The notes: generated from the letters alone by a model not told the origin. DNA of 64,000 bases from Phycisphaerales bacterium (GCA_030602885.1 JAUVYV010000001.1:62001-126000); one strand, 5' to 3'; counted from the first letter of the stretch, positions 51,095-60,625 are shown. Numbers and translations are program-made.

Positions 51095-51901
51095 GTGGCA
51101 ATGAATAAAGACAATTCACGTAACGCCAATGTCAAAAGGGACTTAGGCAAGCCGGGCGGGGACAACATAGGCAGTGATGGATCGGCTAAGCCGCTGATAT
51201 TGGCGGTTGAGACGAGCGGGCGGATGGGCTCGGTGGCGTTAGCGGCTGGGCCACAATTGCTTGGGCAACAGGAGTTTAGCGCGCCGATGCGGCACAGCGC
51301 CGAGCTTTTTCCTGCTATCTGTAGGTTACTTAAGGACTTCGGCAAGGAGGCGAATGAGATTGAGCAGGTTTATGTGTCGATTGGGCCAGGTAGCTTTACG
51401 GGGCTGCGGATAGCGGCGACGTTAGCGAAGACGATGCACTTAGCCAGTGGGGCGAGGATTGTAACGGTGGATACGTTGGACGTAATTGCTGCTAATATAA
51501 CGGTTTACGATTATGGGCAACAGAAAGGTATGCCGGATGTGGAGAGGGTTGCGGTAGTGCTGGATGCCAAGCGGGGGCAGTTTTTTGCCGCGGCGTATGA
51601 GAAGCGTAAAGGCCTGTGGGAAAAGACTTTAGAGGACTGTTTGCTGACGGCGGAGCAGCTTTTAGCCAGGTTCGCAGGTGGTGAAAAGCCGATTTGGCTC
51701 TTGGGTGAGGGGCTGGTATATTATAGCGCAAATCTTGCTGGGAAGGGGATTTACGTACTCGGCGGGGAGTACTGGAATCCGCAAGCCCAGAGGGTGTATC
51801 TGTTGGGGTGGGCCAAGGCGGCGCGGGGCGAGTTTGCCGAGCCTATCTCCTTGACACCAAAGTATTTACGTCGGCTTGATGTGAAGGTGAAAAAGCGATA
51901 A
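51095..51901 (+). CDS. tsaB: tRNA threonylcarbamoyladenosine biosynthesis protein TsaB
   Basis: A 268-residue ASKHA-fold protein that partners TsaD in forming t6A37 of tRNA. Family features are ILAVETSGRMGSVALA (about residues 35-50), the MRHSAELFPAICRLL block, and VSIGPGSFTGLRIAATLAKTMHLA, the signature. The first 30 residues (Lys, Asn, Gly-rich) precede the conserved core and may be partly untranslated; no better start codon was seen between 51095 and the core. Coding strand strongly G-rich. Confidence 0.9.
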   Translation: MAMNKDNSRNANVKRDLGKPGGDNIGSDGSAKPLILAVETSGRMGSVALAAGPQLLGQQEFSAPMRHSAELFPAICRLLKDFGKEANEIEQVYVSIGPGSFTGLRIAATLAKTMHLASGARIVTVDTLDVIAANITVYDYGQQKGMPDVERVAVVLDAKRGQFFAAAYEKRKGLWEKTLEDCLLTAEQLLARFAGGEKPIWLLGEGLVYYSANLAGKGIYVLGGEYWNPQAQRVYLLGWAKAARGEFAEPISLTPKYLRRLDVKVKKR

Positions 51902-51967
51902 TCCGATTGGCGATTGGACATGTGGTTATTAGGACAGCACCGCTGTTTTCACCTCAAAAACGTCCCC

Positions 51968-53185
51968 TCATTTCCTTATTTTATGTTTTCTCAGCCAGTG
52001 CCTTACCCACCGTTCCGCCTGTCCTTTCGTACCTATAACCCCTTCTAACTGCGCTATGTACATCTCCTCAGCCAACTGGCCGACCTGTGGCCCGGCTGCC
52101 GCCCCTAACCGCATAAGCTCATGGCCATTAAGCAGCGGTTTGGGCCTTAGCTCAACGTCACCAAGTTCATCAATCCTCCTCCGCAACCTTATAAGTGCCG
52201 CTAAGCTCTTTACTTGCGCTCGCTGAATCGCTCGCTGAAGTCCAAACAGGTCCCAGAAATACGGCTTGCCCAGAATCAGTTTCAATTGCGCCAGCGACAT
52301 CTGCTCGGCAAGCAACTTACCTCTCTCGGACAGCAAAAACCTCAGATGTCTCCCTTGATTTCTGCTGAGCTTCAGAATCCGGCAGCGCTCAAGCGCAAAC
52401 GCAGTCTCGCAACCGGCGAAGAAAGCCGCCAGTGCCAATGGAAAATCAACATTTCTCCGAAGACGGCTCAGCACCTTGCTCCCGAACTCGGCACGTGAGC
52501 CCGCAAAGCCGGGAAAAACGGCCTCAGCCAAACCCGTCTCAACAAGCAGCGACGCACCGGCGGCACGATTGGGGTTGCTCAGCATCCCTTCCAGCTCCAT
52601 CGCAATCCGCTCGCCGCTTATTCTGACGATATTACGCGCACCTTTACAGATCGCATCCCTTGTTCTCGGCTCAATCACAAAGCCAAGCTGTGTTGAGAAC
52701 CTTACCGCCCGCAGCATCCGCAGATAGTCCTCAGCGAATCGTTCAGCCGGGTCGCCGACAGTCCTGATAATCTTCCTTCTCAGGTCTTGTTGTCCCCCAA
52801 AATAATCGATCACCTTCTTCTCGAGGGGGTCGTAGAACATCGCATTGACGGTAAAGTCTCGCCGAGCGGCATCCTCTTTTGCAGTAGCAAATTTGACTGC
52901 CGACGGGTGCCGGCCGTCGGCATAACCGGCCTCGACCCTGAACGTAGCTACCTCGACCTGAGTGTTACCAAGCAGAACAATCACCACCCCAAACTTCGCT
53001 CCAACCTTAAGCGTCCGCTTAAACAGCCTTGTCACGTCCGCCGGTTTGGCATCTGTTGCAACGTCGAAATCATGCGCCCGTCTTTTCAATAACATGTCAC
53101 GGACACATCCGCCGGCCAGCAACGCTTCATATCTGTTGCTTCGCAAACGCTTCACTATCTTCATGGCTGCCTGCCTGTTCGTCAT
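51968..53185 (-). CDS. tRNA nucleotidyltransferase / poly(A) polymerase family protein
   Basis: A protein of about 405 residues of the class II nucleotidyltransferase family. LLAGGCVRDMLLKRRAHDFDVATDA holds the GG and the DxD catalytic pair (about residues 25-49 from ATG 53185), followed by RRDFTVNAMFYDP and the RNA-binding RAVRFSTQLGF region. It either adds CCA to tRNA 3' ends or acts as PcnB; no HD domain is seen. The start ATG 53185 overlaps the rsmD stop as ATGA; a start 14 codons upstream is possible but less likely. Confidence 0.85.
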   Translation of the reverse strand: MTNRQAAMKIVKRLRSNRYEALLAGGCVRDMLLKRRAHDFDVATDAKPADVTRLFKRTLKVGAKFGVVIVLLGNTQVEVATFRVEAGYADGRHPSAVKFATAKEDAARRDFTVNAMFYDPLEKKVIDYFGGQQDLRRKIIRTVGDPAERFAEDYLRMLRAVRFSTQLGFVIEPRTRDAICKGARNIVRISGERIAMELEGMLSNPNRAAGASLLVETGLAEAVFPGFAGSRAEFGSKVLSRLRRNVDFPLALAAFFAGCETAFALERCRILKLSRNQGRHLRFLLSERGKLLAEQMSLAQLKLILGKPYFWDLFGLQRAIQRAQVKSLAALIRLRRRIDELGDVELRPKPLLNGHELMRLGAAAGPQVGQLAEEMYIAQLEGVIGTKGQAERWVRHWLRKHKIRK

Positions 53186-53760
53186 TCGCCGCCCCGCTGC
53201 AATATCGACACCGCCATTGTCCCCCACTGCCGCCGTTCAACAACCGACAACTCGCTGTAACGGTCTAACAGCACCACGCTTCTCTCCGTCCTGACCACAA
53301 CAAAACCTGCCTGCCCAACCTGGCCCGAAATAACATCCAACAAACCTGCCAGAACTGAACCGGCGTCCGCCTGTCTCGTCCTCACATAAGGCGGGTCAAC
53401 AAAAACTAAGTCGTATTTCCCTTTGTCAAAATCCGGCGGCGCACCCAGCTTGAAGGCATTGGCCCTCACGATTTTTGACTGTCCGGCGAAACCCGCCTTT
53501 TCTACGTTTCTCTCCAGGACCGCAACGGTTTTTGGGTCCCGTTCAACAAAAGTCACAAACTCAGCCCCCCTGCTCAACGCTTCCAGACCAAGCGATCCGA
53601 CGCTGGCAAACAGGTCTGCGACGATTTTGCCAGCCGGCAGCTCGTATTTGTACAGGACACTGAAAAGCGACTCTTTGACCCTGTCGGTAATGGGCCGAGA
53701 GTCCCAGCCTTTTGGACTGAGCAACTTCATACCGCGTTTTGAACCGGCAATTATCCTCAT
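53182..53760 (-). CDS. rsmD: 16S rRNA (guanine966-N2)-methyltransferase RsmD
   Basis: A 192-residue SAM-dependent methyltransferase of normal length. RIIAGSKRGMKLLSPKG at the start, VADLFASVGSLGLEALSRGA (SAM loop; the usual LFAGSGSLG here reads LFASVGSLG) and DLVFVDPPY (catalytic NPPY-like motif) are present. It methylates G966 of 16S rRNA during 30S assembly. Coupled to the downstream nucleotidyltransferase gene by an ATGA overlap. Confidence 0.92.
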   Translation of the reverse strand: MRIIAGSKRGMKLLSPKGWDSRPITDRVKESLFSVLYKYELPAGKIVADLFASVGSLGLEALSRGAEFVTFVERDPKTVAVLERNVEKAGFAGQSKIVRANAFKLGAPPDFDKGKYDLVFVDPPYVRTRQADAGSVLAGLLDVISGQVGQAGFVVVRTERSVVLLDRYSELSVVERRQWGTMAVSILQRGGE

Positions 53761-54061
53761 ACACCGCCAATACCTGGTTCATTTTCCCGAAAAGCACGTA
53801 GATTGTAGCAGCAACCCCATTTGCAGTCTATTCCAAAAATCCATGCCACCCACCCCGCCAATTAAGCCCTTTACGCACCGCACACAGGAGTTATAATTGA
53901 CACATTGAACAGGCATATAAACCCAAGCCGCTTCGATACTAACTGCGCCTGCTCCTGCGGTACAAGCCGAACATCTGTGTAACACATGCGTAACAGACAA
54001 TGAAGGCCGACCGGTGAAAAAGGCCAACCGATAATGTAAACGTTTATGAAAGGACGGGACG

Positions 54062-54685
54062 ATGAAGAAAATATTCTTGGCAATCATAGCGGTTTCAATA
54101 CTTGCCGCTTCCGCGGCATCCGCCGACGAGAACAAAAAGGGAAAACCACAACCAGACAACGCGCCTTCACAGGCAAAAAAAGCCCCTACCTTCACACTCA
54201 AAGACCATAACGGAAAAACCATAGCCCTCCGGGATTACAAAGGAAAAATCGTCGTCCTCGAGTGGTTCAACTATGAATGCCCATTTGTAAGGTACCACTA
54301 CGAAAAGAAACCCACCATGGTCAATCTTGCCAAAAAGTACAAGGGCAAGAATGTCGTCTGGCTGGCCGTCAACAGCACAAGCCACCTCAAAACGAGCAAG
54401 AACAGGGATTTCGCCGAAAAGAACAAGGTTCCCTATCCGATTCTGGACGACCGCTCGGGCAAAACGGGCCGTGCTTACAAGGCACAAACTACTCCCCACA
54501 TCTTTATCGTAGATACTAAAGGCAACATAGCCTACAACGGCGCAATCGATGATTCACCCCTCGGAAAGAAGAAGGATGGCATCGTCAACTATGTTGACAA
54601 GGCACTCGCCGAGCTTACCGCCGGTAAGGAATTGACAATCAAGAAGACAACTCCCTATGGCTGCACCATCAAGTACGCCAAGTAA
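54062..54685 (+). CDS. Exported thioredoxin-fold protein (AhpC/TSA-like)
   Basis: A 207-residue exported redoxin. A signal peptide (about residues 1-21, ending ASAASA) is followed by a Lys-rich linker and a peroxiredoxin/TlpA-like fold: APTFTLKDHNGKTIALRDYKGKIVVLEWFNYECPFVRYHY. The single motif Cys (CPF) would be the peroxidatic or reactive Cys; no CxxC pair is present. GRAYKAQTTPHIFIVDTKGNIAYNGAIDD is the cis-Pro strand region. Likely an extracytoplasmic thiol peroxidase or disulfide-handling protein. Confidence 0.8.
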   Translation: MKKIFLAIIAVSILAASAASADENKKGKPQPDNAPSQAKKAPTFTLKDHNGKTIALRDYKGKIVVLEWFNYECPFVRYHYEKKPTMVNLAKKYKGKNVVWLAVNSTSHLKTSKNRDFAEKNKVPYPILDDRSGKTGRAYKAQTTPHIFIVDTKGNIAYNGAIDDSPLGKKKDGIVNYVDKALAELTAGKELTIKKTTPYGCTIKYAK

Positions 54686-54819
54686 GCTCACCACCACTGT
54701 ATCTCTATTAAGCGCACCAGACCGAACTAATGATATCACAAGGTACTCTTCTACCACTACCACTCGAAGGGCAGAGCAATCCACTGCAATCAGCACAGCC
54801 CCATCGGGAAAAATCAGAG

Positions 54820-55335
54820 TCAAAGAAGTAACGCCCGAATCTCTACTGCACACTGCCTGAACTTCTCTGCAGGTAGTGTCACCGTCTTCCATTTCGGACT
54901 GCGCCGCTTCATGTACTTCACGTAGTCGTCCAGCGCAACTGCGAGGAACACATATTTGTTATTCTCGAACTCGAGGACCTCCCGGCCGTCTGGATCAAAG
55001 TCAATGTTATCCATCTTGTAGGCAAAGACAAAAAAGGCCTTGTGTCCTTCGCCAAACGCCTGCTGCCAGGCAGCCAGGCCATCGACATCCTCGGCGGTTA
55101 CCCAGCACTCCAGACCGACCAACCCCTGCAGGCTTGTCCCGGTGAACTTCCTGCCCTTGACCTCAGCAATGACTATGCGATCATCGGGCAGATAAAGCAG
55201 GAAGTCAAAGCTCTTTATCTCCGTCTGGTCGAAAACCGCTCTCTTGTGCTCGTCCATCGACACATACTTGATATGATTATCGATGAGCCAGTTTTCAAAG
55301 GCCCGCTCGTAATGGTTGGCTGTGGTATCTCGCAT
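54820..55335 (-). CDS. PD-(D/E)XK nuclease-like protein of HYExAFE type
   Basis: About 171 residues. Near the start is HYERAFENWL, the HYExAFE signature seen in planctomycete proteins, and at about residues 45-62 FDFLLYLPDDRIVIAEVKGRKF, which gives the D...ExK set of the restriction-endonuclease-like fold. A nuclease role is inference. ATG 55335 follows the hisS stop by a few bases (a TTG two codons upstream is possible), so it is probably cotranscribed with hisS. Confidence 0.65.
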   Translation of the reverse strand: MRDTTANHYERAFENWLIDNHIKYVSMDEHKRAVFDQTEIKSFDFLLYLPDDRIVIAEVKGRKFTGTSLQGLVGLECWVTAEDVDGLAAWQQAFGEGHKAFFVFAYKMDNIDFDPDGREVLEFENNKYVFLAVALDDYVKYMKRRSPKWKTVTLPAEKFRQCAVEIRALLL

Positions 55336-55341
55336 TATCAA

Positions 55342-56661
55342 TTAAGCCTGAAGCTGTTTCAGAAGCTCATCAAGCTTGACAAGCTCCTGCTCTCCCGTGG
55401 CCATATCCTTGACCACAAGCTCGCCGTTCTTGAACTCATCACCGATGATTATGCATTTCTTCGCATTTCGGCTGGAAGCTTCCTTAAGCTGCTTGCCCAA
55501 GCCTGCAGATTTGTAGCTGAACTCCGCGCTAAGACCCAAGCTTCGCAATCGGGCAGTGAGCCTGACCGCTTCGTCCTCTGATAACACACCGTCGCTATCC
55601 CGTCTCTCCACGGTCAAGTCTATTACAAAGAAGTCCAGTTCCTTGCGCAAAACCGATTCATCGAGCAACCCCTTTTCTCTCAGCAATATCTCCAGCACGC
55701 AGTCGCCCATACCCATACCCGTCGCGGGAATACTGGGGCCGCCAAAATCATGCAGCAAATTGTCAAAGCGTCCGCCTCCACCGATGGCCCGAAGCTGGCC
55801 CACAACATCATGGACTTCAAAGACGATACCCGTATAGTATGCCAGCCCGCGAACAATGCTCGGATCAAATACGCAATAGTCCCCCACATCCATTATGTCC
55901 AGCAAACGAATACACTCGGCCATTTCGTTGATTGCATCATCAACGTCACTGCCCATCTTGTAAGGAACCACATTCTTTATCTCACTAACGTTCTTCAACT
56001 CCACAAACGCTCTGACCTTCTCGGCCCGAGCCGCGTCGGGGACCTGCTCTGCAAGCAAAGCAGAAAACGTCTCGGCAGGCAGCTTGGCTTTCTTGTCCAG
56101 CAGTGCGTAGAGCGAGTCGAATTGCTCTTTGGCAACGCCGACCTTTGTCAGCACAGCAGCCAGCAGTTTCCTGCTCGATATCTTGACCTTTATATCGCTG
56201 CTCGTCAGCCCCACATCGCGCAGATAATCGACGGTTGTGAATATCACCTCCGCATCGGCCAGGACATCGTCGATGCCGATTATGTCTATGTTCCACTGGA
56301 AAAATTCCCGCAGCCGGCCCTTCTGAGGCCGCTCGGCGCGGCATAGTCGCGGGACAGAGAACCACTTGATGGGCCTTGGCAGCGAGTTTATCTGCTGATT
56401 GACCATCCTCGCCAGCGTCGGCGTAATCTCCGGTCTTATCGCAAGGTCCCGCCCACCCCTGTCCTGAAAGGAAAAGAGCTGCTCGGCTATCTCGTCGCCG
56501 CTTTTTATCTGAAACATCTTAAGATACTCAAATATCGGCCCGTCATATTCCTCAAAGCCGTTGCGCAGCGAGACCCGCTTCCAGCCGTCGATTATCCAGT
56601 TCCGCACGGCCATCCCGGCAGGGTAAAAATCTCTCGTCCCTTTGACAGGCGGTATCTTCAT
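55342..56661 (-). CDS. hisS: Histidyl-tRNA synthetase
   Basis: A 439-residue class II synthetase. KGTRDFYP at the start, LAIRPEITPTLARM (motif 2 side), FQWNIDIIGID, and the histidine-specific LAYYTGIVFEV plus GGGGRFDNLL and motif 3 GMGMGDCVLEILL are all present. A C-terminal anticodon-binding domain (about 345-439) follows. It overlaps the start of the downstream nuclease-like gene region and begins within the last codons of the YkgJ-type gene (ATGA). Confidence 0.96.
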   Translation of the reverse strand: MKIPPVKGTRDFYPAGMAVRNWIIDGWKRVSLRNGFEEYDGPIFEYLKMFQIKSGDEIAEQLFSFQDRGGRDLAIRPEITPTLARMVNQQINSLPRPIKWFSVPRLCRAERPQKGRLREFFQWNIDIIGIDDVLADAEVIFTTVDYLRDVGLTSSDIKVKISSRKLLAAVLTKVGVAKEQFDSLYALLDKKAKLPAETFSALLAEQVPDAARAEKVRAFVELKNVSEIKNVVPYKMGSDVDDAINEMAECIRLLDIMDVGDYCVFDPSIVRGLAYYTGIVFEVHDVVGQLRAIGGGGRFDNLLHDFGGPSIPATGMGMGDCVLEILLREKGLLDESVLRKELDFFVIDLTVERRDSDGVLSEDEAVRLTARLRSLGLSAEFSYKSAGLGKQLKEASSRNAKKCIIIGDEFKNGELVVKDMATGEQELVKLDELLKQLQA

Positions 56662-57077
56662 CTCTGACCCTTCTTTGCCTTCGCGTTCTTCCGCTTCAGC
56701 TTCTTTTTCTCTTTCACGTTATTGTGAAACTTGATCTTGATATACTCGGCCATTTGCTTGTCGTTGGTAAAGTGCAGCTCATAATCATACTCACCCTCGA
56801 CGTAATCGCACGTACCGTGCCTGTATCCCCTGCAAATCCTCGGCCGTTTGTCATATATCAGACAGCGATGATCCTTCCCCGAAAGATGCCTGCACTTGTT
56901 CTTTACGTTAAGATACCAGTCCCCGTCCTCTACGAAAACTGTAATGTCCTTATGGCACAGATACCACCGTATATCATCATAGTCGCCTTTATCTTCGGGC
57001 GTTTCAATCGGAAGCGCAAAATACCGACAGCACAACCCACTACATTCTTCACACTGATCCTTGCTCTTCTTGGCCAT
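56658..57077 (-). CDS. YkgJ-family cysteine cluster protein
   Basis: About 139 residues from ATG 57077. The cysteine pattern CEECSGLCCRYF at the start, a central CRHLSGKDHRCLIYDKRPRICRGY and a later C form the YkgJ/Fe-S or zinc cluster family. Function unknown; such proteins may bind a metal-sulfur cluster. The C-terminus is strongly basic (KKKLKRKNAKAKKGQR), suggesting nucleic-acid or ribosome contact. Translationally coupled to hisS. Confidence 0.75.
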   Translation of the reverse strand: MAKKSKDQCEECSGLCCRYFALPIETPEDKGDYDDIRWYLCHKDITVFVEDGDWYLNVKNKCRHLSGKDHRCLIYDKRPRICRGYRHGTCDYVEGEYDYELHFTNDKQMAEYIKIKFHNNVKEKKKLKRKNAKAKKGQR

Positions 57078-57182
57078 TAAAACAAACTCCGAATACAACA
57101 CTATACGTCAAACATTAAACGCTGTAGAATATAAGCTATCGGCCACAGCCCGTCAAGAACCCCGGCAACCTAAGAGAGCCAA

Positions 57183-57986
57183 ATGACAGAAAACAAAATC
57201 GAGATAATATACGAGGATAACGATATGCTTGTTATCAACAAGCACTCGGGCATATCCGTCACAAAGGACCGCGCAGGCCTGCCTCAGCTCATCGACTTAC
57301 TCAATGAGCAATTGGGCCCTCAGCCGACGAAGCTGCGCCTTGTCCACCGGCTCGACAAGGATACTTCCGGCGTCATGATTCTGGCCCGAAACAAGGCGGC
57401 CCAAACACTGTTCTCAGGCTACTTCGAAGACAGACGGGTCAGGAAAACATATCTCACCTTAGTCAGAGGCGCACTGATCGAGCAGCAAGGCACAATAAGC
57501 GCACCGCTGGCCAGAAACCGAAAAAATACCGAGTTTATGCGGATCGACTTCAACAAAGGTAAAGATTCGATTACCGATTGGCGGCTCCTGGCCGATTTCG
57601 GCGATGTTGCCCTGCTGGCGGTTCATCCCCTCACCGGCAGAACACATCAGATTCGCGTACACCTGCCCAGCATCTCCCTGCCCCTGCTTATCGACCCGGC
57701 CTATGGCGCGGGCCTGCCGCTGTATCTGTCCGATTTCAAGCCCAACTACCGGCTCGCAAAGGGCAAAACTGAAAGGCCACTTATTGACCGCCTTACCCTC
57801 CACGCATATCAGCTCGAACTGCCCGACCAGCACGGCCACCGCCCGAGTCTTTTTATCGCCGGCCTCGATAAGAAATTCAAAGCCGCACTCAAAATGCTCA
57901 CAAAGCACAACCCAAAAGGCCCCGCCGCATTTCTCAATACCGACGACTTCGAGTGTATTATCAATGGGCGAATGCTGCAAAGCTAA
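57183..57986 (+). CDS. RluA-family RNA pseudouridine synthase
   Basis: A 267-residue protein. The catalytic motif is HRLDKDTSGVMILARN (about residues 57-72, Asp nucleophile in RLDKDTS), with HPLTGRTHQIRVHL (about 145-158) binding the substrate RNA. No N-terminal S4 domain is present. It isomerises specific uridines in rRNA or tRNA; the exact site cannot be read from the sequence. Confidence 0.92.
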   Translation: MTENKIEIIYEDNDMLVINKHSGISVTKDRAGLPQLIDLLNEQLGPQPTKLRLVHRLDKDTSGVMILARNKAAQTLFSGYFEDRRVRKTYLTLVRGALIEQQGTISAPLARNRKNTEFMRIDFNKGKDSITDWRLLADFGDVALLAVHPLTGRTHQIRVHLPSISLPLLIDPAYGAGLPLYLSDFKPNYRLAKGKTERPLIDRLTLHAYQLELPDQHGHRPSLFIAGLDKKFKAALKMLTKHNPKGPAAFLNTDDFECIINGRMLQS

Positions 57987-58036
57987 CCCAGCAACTGCCC
58001 GATCACCGGTTTTGACCGAACGGCGACAATTGCGTA

Positions 58037-58065
58037 TTGACTAACAAATCGGTAACTGCTATCGT
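58037..58065 (+). promoter_or_regulatory. Sigma-70-like promoter of the hom operon
   Basis: TTGACT (58037-58042), 17-base spacer, TATCGT (58060-58065), 26-50 bases upstream of the possible hom starts. Confidence 0.5.
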
Positions 58066-58115
58066 ATCGGTCTTGTGCAAACAGACATGAAATGCCAATA
58101 AAGAGATACGATAAT

Positions 58116-59441
58116 ATGGCTGAAAAAAGCGTAAAAGTAGGGCTTGTTGGCTTCGGTACCGTCGGCAGCGGTGTTGCGAAAATCCTGCTGGCCGATGCCG
58201 ACGCCATCGCCGCCAAGACTCACCTGCGCCTTGAGCTGGCGTGCGTGGTGGACAAAGACACCGAGTCAGCCCGGCCGGTCAAGCTCCCCGACGGTGTATT
58301 GACCAACGACCTGAACAAGCTGCTGAACAACGACAGTATTCAAATCGGCGTCGAGCTTGTCGGCGGAACCACAATAGCAAAGGATATTCAGCTCAAGATG
58401 CTTGCCGCCGGCAAAGACGTTGTAACCGCCAACAAGGCCCTGTTAGCCGAACACGGCAGCGAACTATATGAAACCGCATACAAGAACAATCGCTGCATCG
58501 CCTTCGAGGCAAGCTGCGCAGGCGGAATTCCTATCATTTCAGGGATACGCACCGGCCTGGCCGCCAACAACATCACCGCTATGTACGGCATCGTGAATGG
58601 AACCTGCAATTACATACTCTCGAATATGACCACCAAAGGCGAGGACTTCGCCGAGGTGCTTGCCCAGGCCCAGCAAAGAGGTTTCGCCGAGGCCGACCCA
58701 ACCCTCGATATCAGCGGAGGTGACAGCGCCCATAAGCTTGCAATACTTGCATCTATTGCTTTCGGCTGTGAAATCCTGCTCCAAGACGTCTTCGTCGAGG
58801 GCATTGGGGAAGTCTCGAAAGATGATATCCGGTTTGGCGGTGAGATGGGTTACGTACTAAAGCTTCTGGCAATTGCACAGAAGGACGGTGAAAATCGAAT
58901 CTCACTGCGGGTGCATCCGTCATTCATCTCGAAAGACAATCATCTCGCTGATGTCAACGGCTCATTCAATGCTGTCAGCATATTCGGTACCGCCGTCGGC
59001 CAGGTTATGTACTACGGCCGCGGTGCTGGAATGATGCCAACCGCAAGTGCTGTCGTGGCAGATATAATCGAAGTTGCCCTCGGAAACTCCGCCACCATTT
59101 TCAGGCAACTGCGCCTGAAACCGCGAAATGAAGTAGAGCCGCTCATAAATAAAATCGACAACCTAGTAAGTCGTTTCTACGTCCGCCTGATGGTAAAGGA
59201 CCAGCCGGGCGTCTTTGCAGAAATCGGCAGAATACTCGCCGAAAATGCCATCAGCATCTCCGGCGTCCTCCAGCACGAAGGCCAAGGCCCGGACAATGCG
59301 GTTCCCGTTGTCATTACAACCCACCCGACCCGGCAAAACAAGGTAACGGCGGCGCTTAACGACCTCGGCGAGCTGAACACCGTCTGCACCAGGCCCGTCT
59401 GCATAAGAATCGTCGATATCCCGGAGGACAAGGACTCGTGA
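58116..59441 (+). CDS. hom: Homoserine dehydrogenase with C-terminal ACT domain
   Basis: About 441 residues from ATG 58116 (MAEKSVKVG); ATG 58092 would add eight residues. An N-terminal Rossmann domain (KVGLVGFGTVGSGVAKIL), the catalytic domain with SCAGGIPIISGIRTGLAANNI (in parts), and a C-terminal ACT domain (about 355-441, FYVRLMVKDQPGVFAEIGRIL) are present. It reduces aspartate semialdehyde to homoserine, the branch to threonine and methionine; the ACT domain usually gives threonine feedback. The stop overlaps the next gene's GTG (GTGA). Confidence 0.95.
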   Translation: MAEKSVKVGLVGFGTVGSGVAKILLADADAIAAKTHLRLELACVVDKDTESARPVKLPDGVLTNDLNKLLNNDSIQIGVELVGGTTIAKDIQLKMLAAGKDVVTANKALLAEHGSELYETAYKNNRCIAFEASCAGGIPIISGIRTGLAANNITAMYGIVNGTCNYILSNMTTKGEDFAEVLAQAQQRGFAEADPTLDISGGDSAHKLAILASIAFGCEILLQDVFVEGIGEVSKDDIRFGGEMGYVLKLLAIAQKDGENRISLRVHPSFISKDNHLADVNGSFNAVSIFGTAVGQVMYYGRGAGMMPTASAVVADIIEVALGNSATIFRQLRLKPRNEVEPLINKIDNLVSRFYVRLMVKDQPGVFAEIGRILAENAISISGVLQHEGQGPDNAVPVVITTHPTRQNKVTAALNDLGELNTVCTRPVCIRIVDIPEDKDS

Positions 59442-60625
59442 CAAAGTACGCCATCATAGTTCCCGACGGCGCTGCAGATGAACCACTGGCCGAGTTTGAC
59501 AACAAGACGGCCCTCGAAGCCGCTCAAATCCCCAATATGGACAAAATCAGCATCGAGGGGCGACAGGGACTCGTCAGGACCGTACCGCAGGGCATGGACC
59601 CCGGCAGCGACGTCGCACAGATGACCCTGCTCGGCTACGACCCCAAACGTTACTACACCGGCAGAGCGCCCATCGAGGCCGTTGCAAGAAACGTTCAGCT
59701 CTCGCCGCACGACTGGGTCTTCCGGTGCAACTTTGTCACCATTGCAGACGGCAAAATGGTTGACCACAGCGCCGGGCACATCTCGACAGAAGAGGGCGCG
59801 CAACTGATAAGAGACCTCAACGAACATCTTGGCAGTGACAATATCCGCTTCTATACCGGCGTAAGCTACAGACACCTGCTCGTATTCAAAGGGCTCGATT
59901 TCGATGTCCAAACATATCCGCCGCACGACCACATCGGCCAGCCGGTCGAGAAAATTTTGCCGCGGGGAAGAGGTGCCGAACTGCTCATCGACCTCATGGC
60001 GCGTTCCCAGCATCTGTTCGACAATCACGACATCAACAAAGTCAGAACAGACCTCGGCGAAAATCAAGTCAGCTCAATCTGGCTCTGGGGGCAGGGCAAA
60101 AAGGCCAAAATGGAGAGCTTCGAGAAGCGATTCGCAATCAAAGGAGCCGCCATTACTGCCGTGGACCTCGTCAGAGGCCTGGCAAAGCTGATCGGCTTTT
60201 CGCTCATAGATGTGCCCGGTGCGACCGGTTTTGTCGATACCAACTACGCAGGCAAGGGCGCCGCTGCGATCGGCGCCCTGGATGAATACGACCTCGTCTT
60301 TGTCCATATCGAAGCTCCCGACGAAGCGGGACACAACGGCAACGCCGAGCTGAAGAAAAAGGCCATCGAGCAAATCGATAAATACATCGTAGGCCCCGTA
60401 TACCTGGCACTCCAAAAATATGACACCTGGAGAATGCTCATCCTGCCCGACCATCCGACACCAGTCAGCACCCGTGCCCATGCCCTCGAGCCCGTGCCCT
60501 TCGCTATGGCAGGGGCCGACGTCAAAGGCATTCTACACGCCGGATTCTCCGAGGCAAATGCTGCAAAATCCGGCTTTAGAATTGACAACGGCTTCGAACT
60601 TATGGAATACTTCTTTAAGAGTTGA
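59438..60625 (+). CDS. ApgM-family phosphoglycerate mutase, proposed homoserine kinase
   Basis: A 395-residue alkaline-phosphatase-superfamily protein of the cofactor-independent (archaeal-type) phosphoglycerate mutase family: IIVPDGAADEP at the start, GSDVAQMTLLGYDP, and DEAGHNG and ILPDHPTP metal-binding motifs. Its position, overlapping hom and followed by lysC, matches the hom-linked branch annotated in bacteria as proposed homoserine kinase (TIGR02535). That role completes the threonine branch. The start GTG overlaps the hom stop. A plain mutase role cannot be ruled out. Confidence 0.85.
   Translation: MTKYAIIVPDGAADEPLAEFDNKTALEAAQIPNMDKISIEGRQGLVRTVPQGMDPGSDVAQMTLLGYDPKRYYTGRAPIEAVARNVQLSPHDWVFRCNFVTIADGKMVDHSAGHISTEEGAQLIRDLNEHLGSDNIRFYTGVSYRHLLVFKGLDFDVQTYPPHDHIGQPVEKILPRGRGAELLIDLMARSQHLFDNHDINKVRTDLGENQVSSIWLWGQGKKAKMESFEKRFAIKGAAITAVDLVRGLAKLIGFSLIDVPGATGFVDTNYAGKGAAAIGALDEYDLVFVHIEAPDEAGHNGNAELKKKAIEQIDKYIVGPVYLALQKYDTWRMLILPDHPTPVSTRAHALEPVPFAMAGADVKGILHAGFSEANAAKSGFRIDNGFELMEYFFKS

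Noticed and set aside
59177-60067. Minus-strand frame of 296 codons opposite hom and the ApgM-family gene.
   Set aside because: Shadow of two conserved genes; contains no recognisable protein family.
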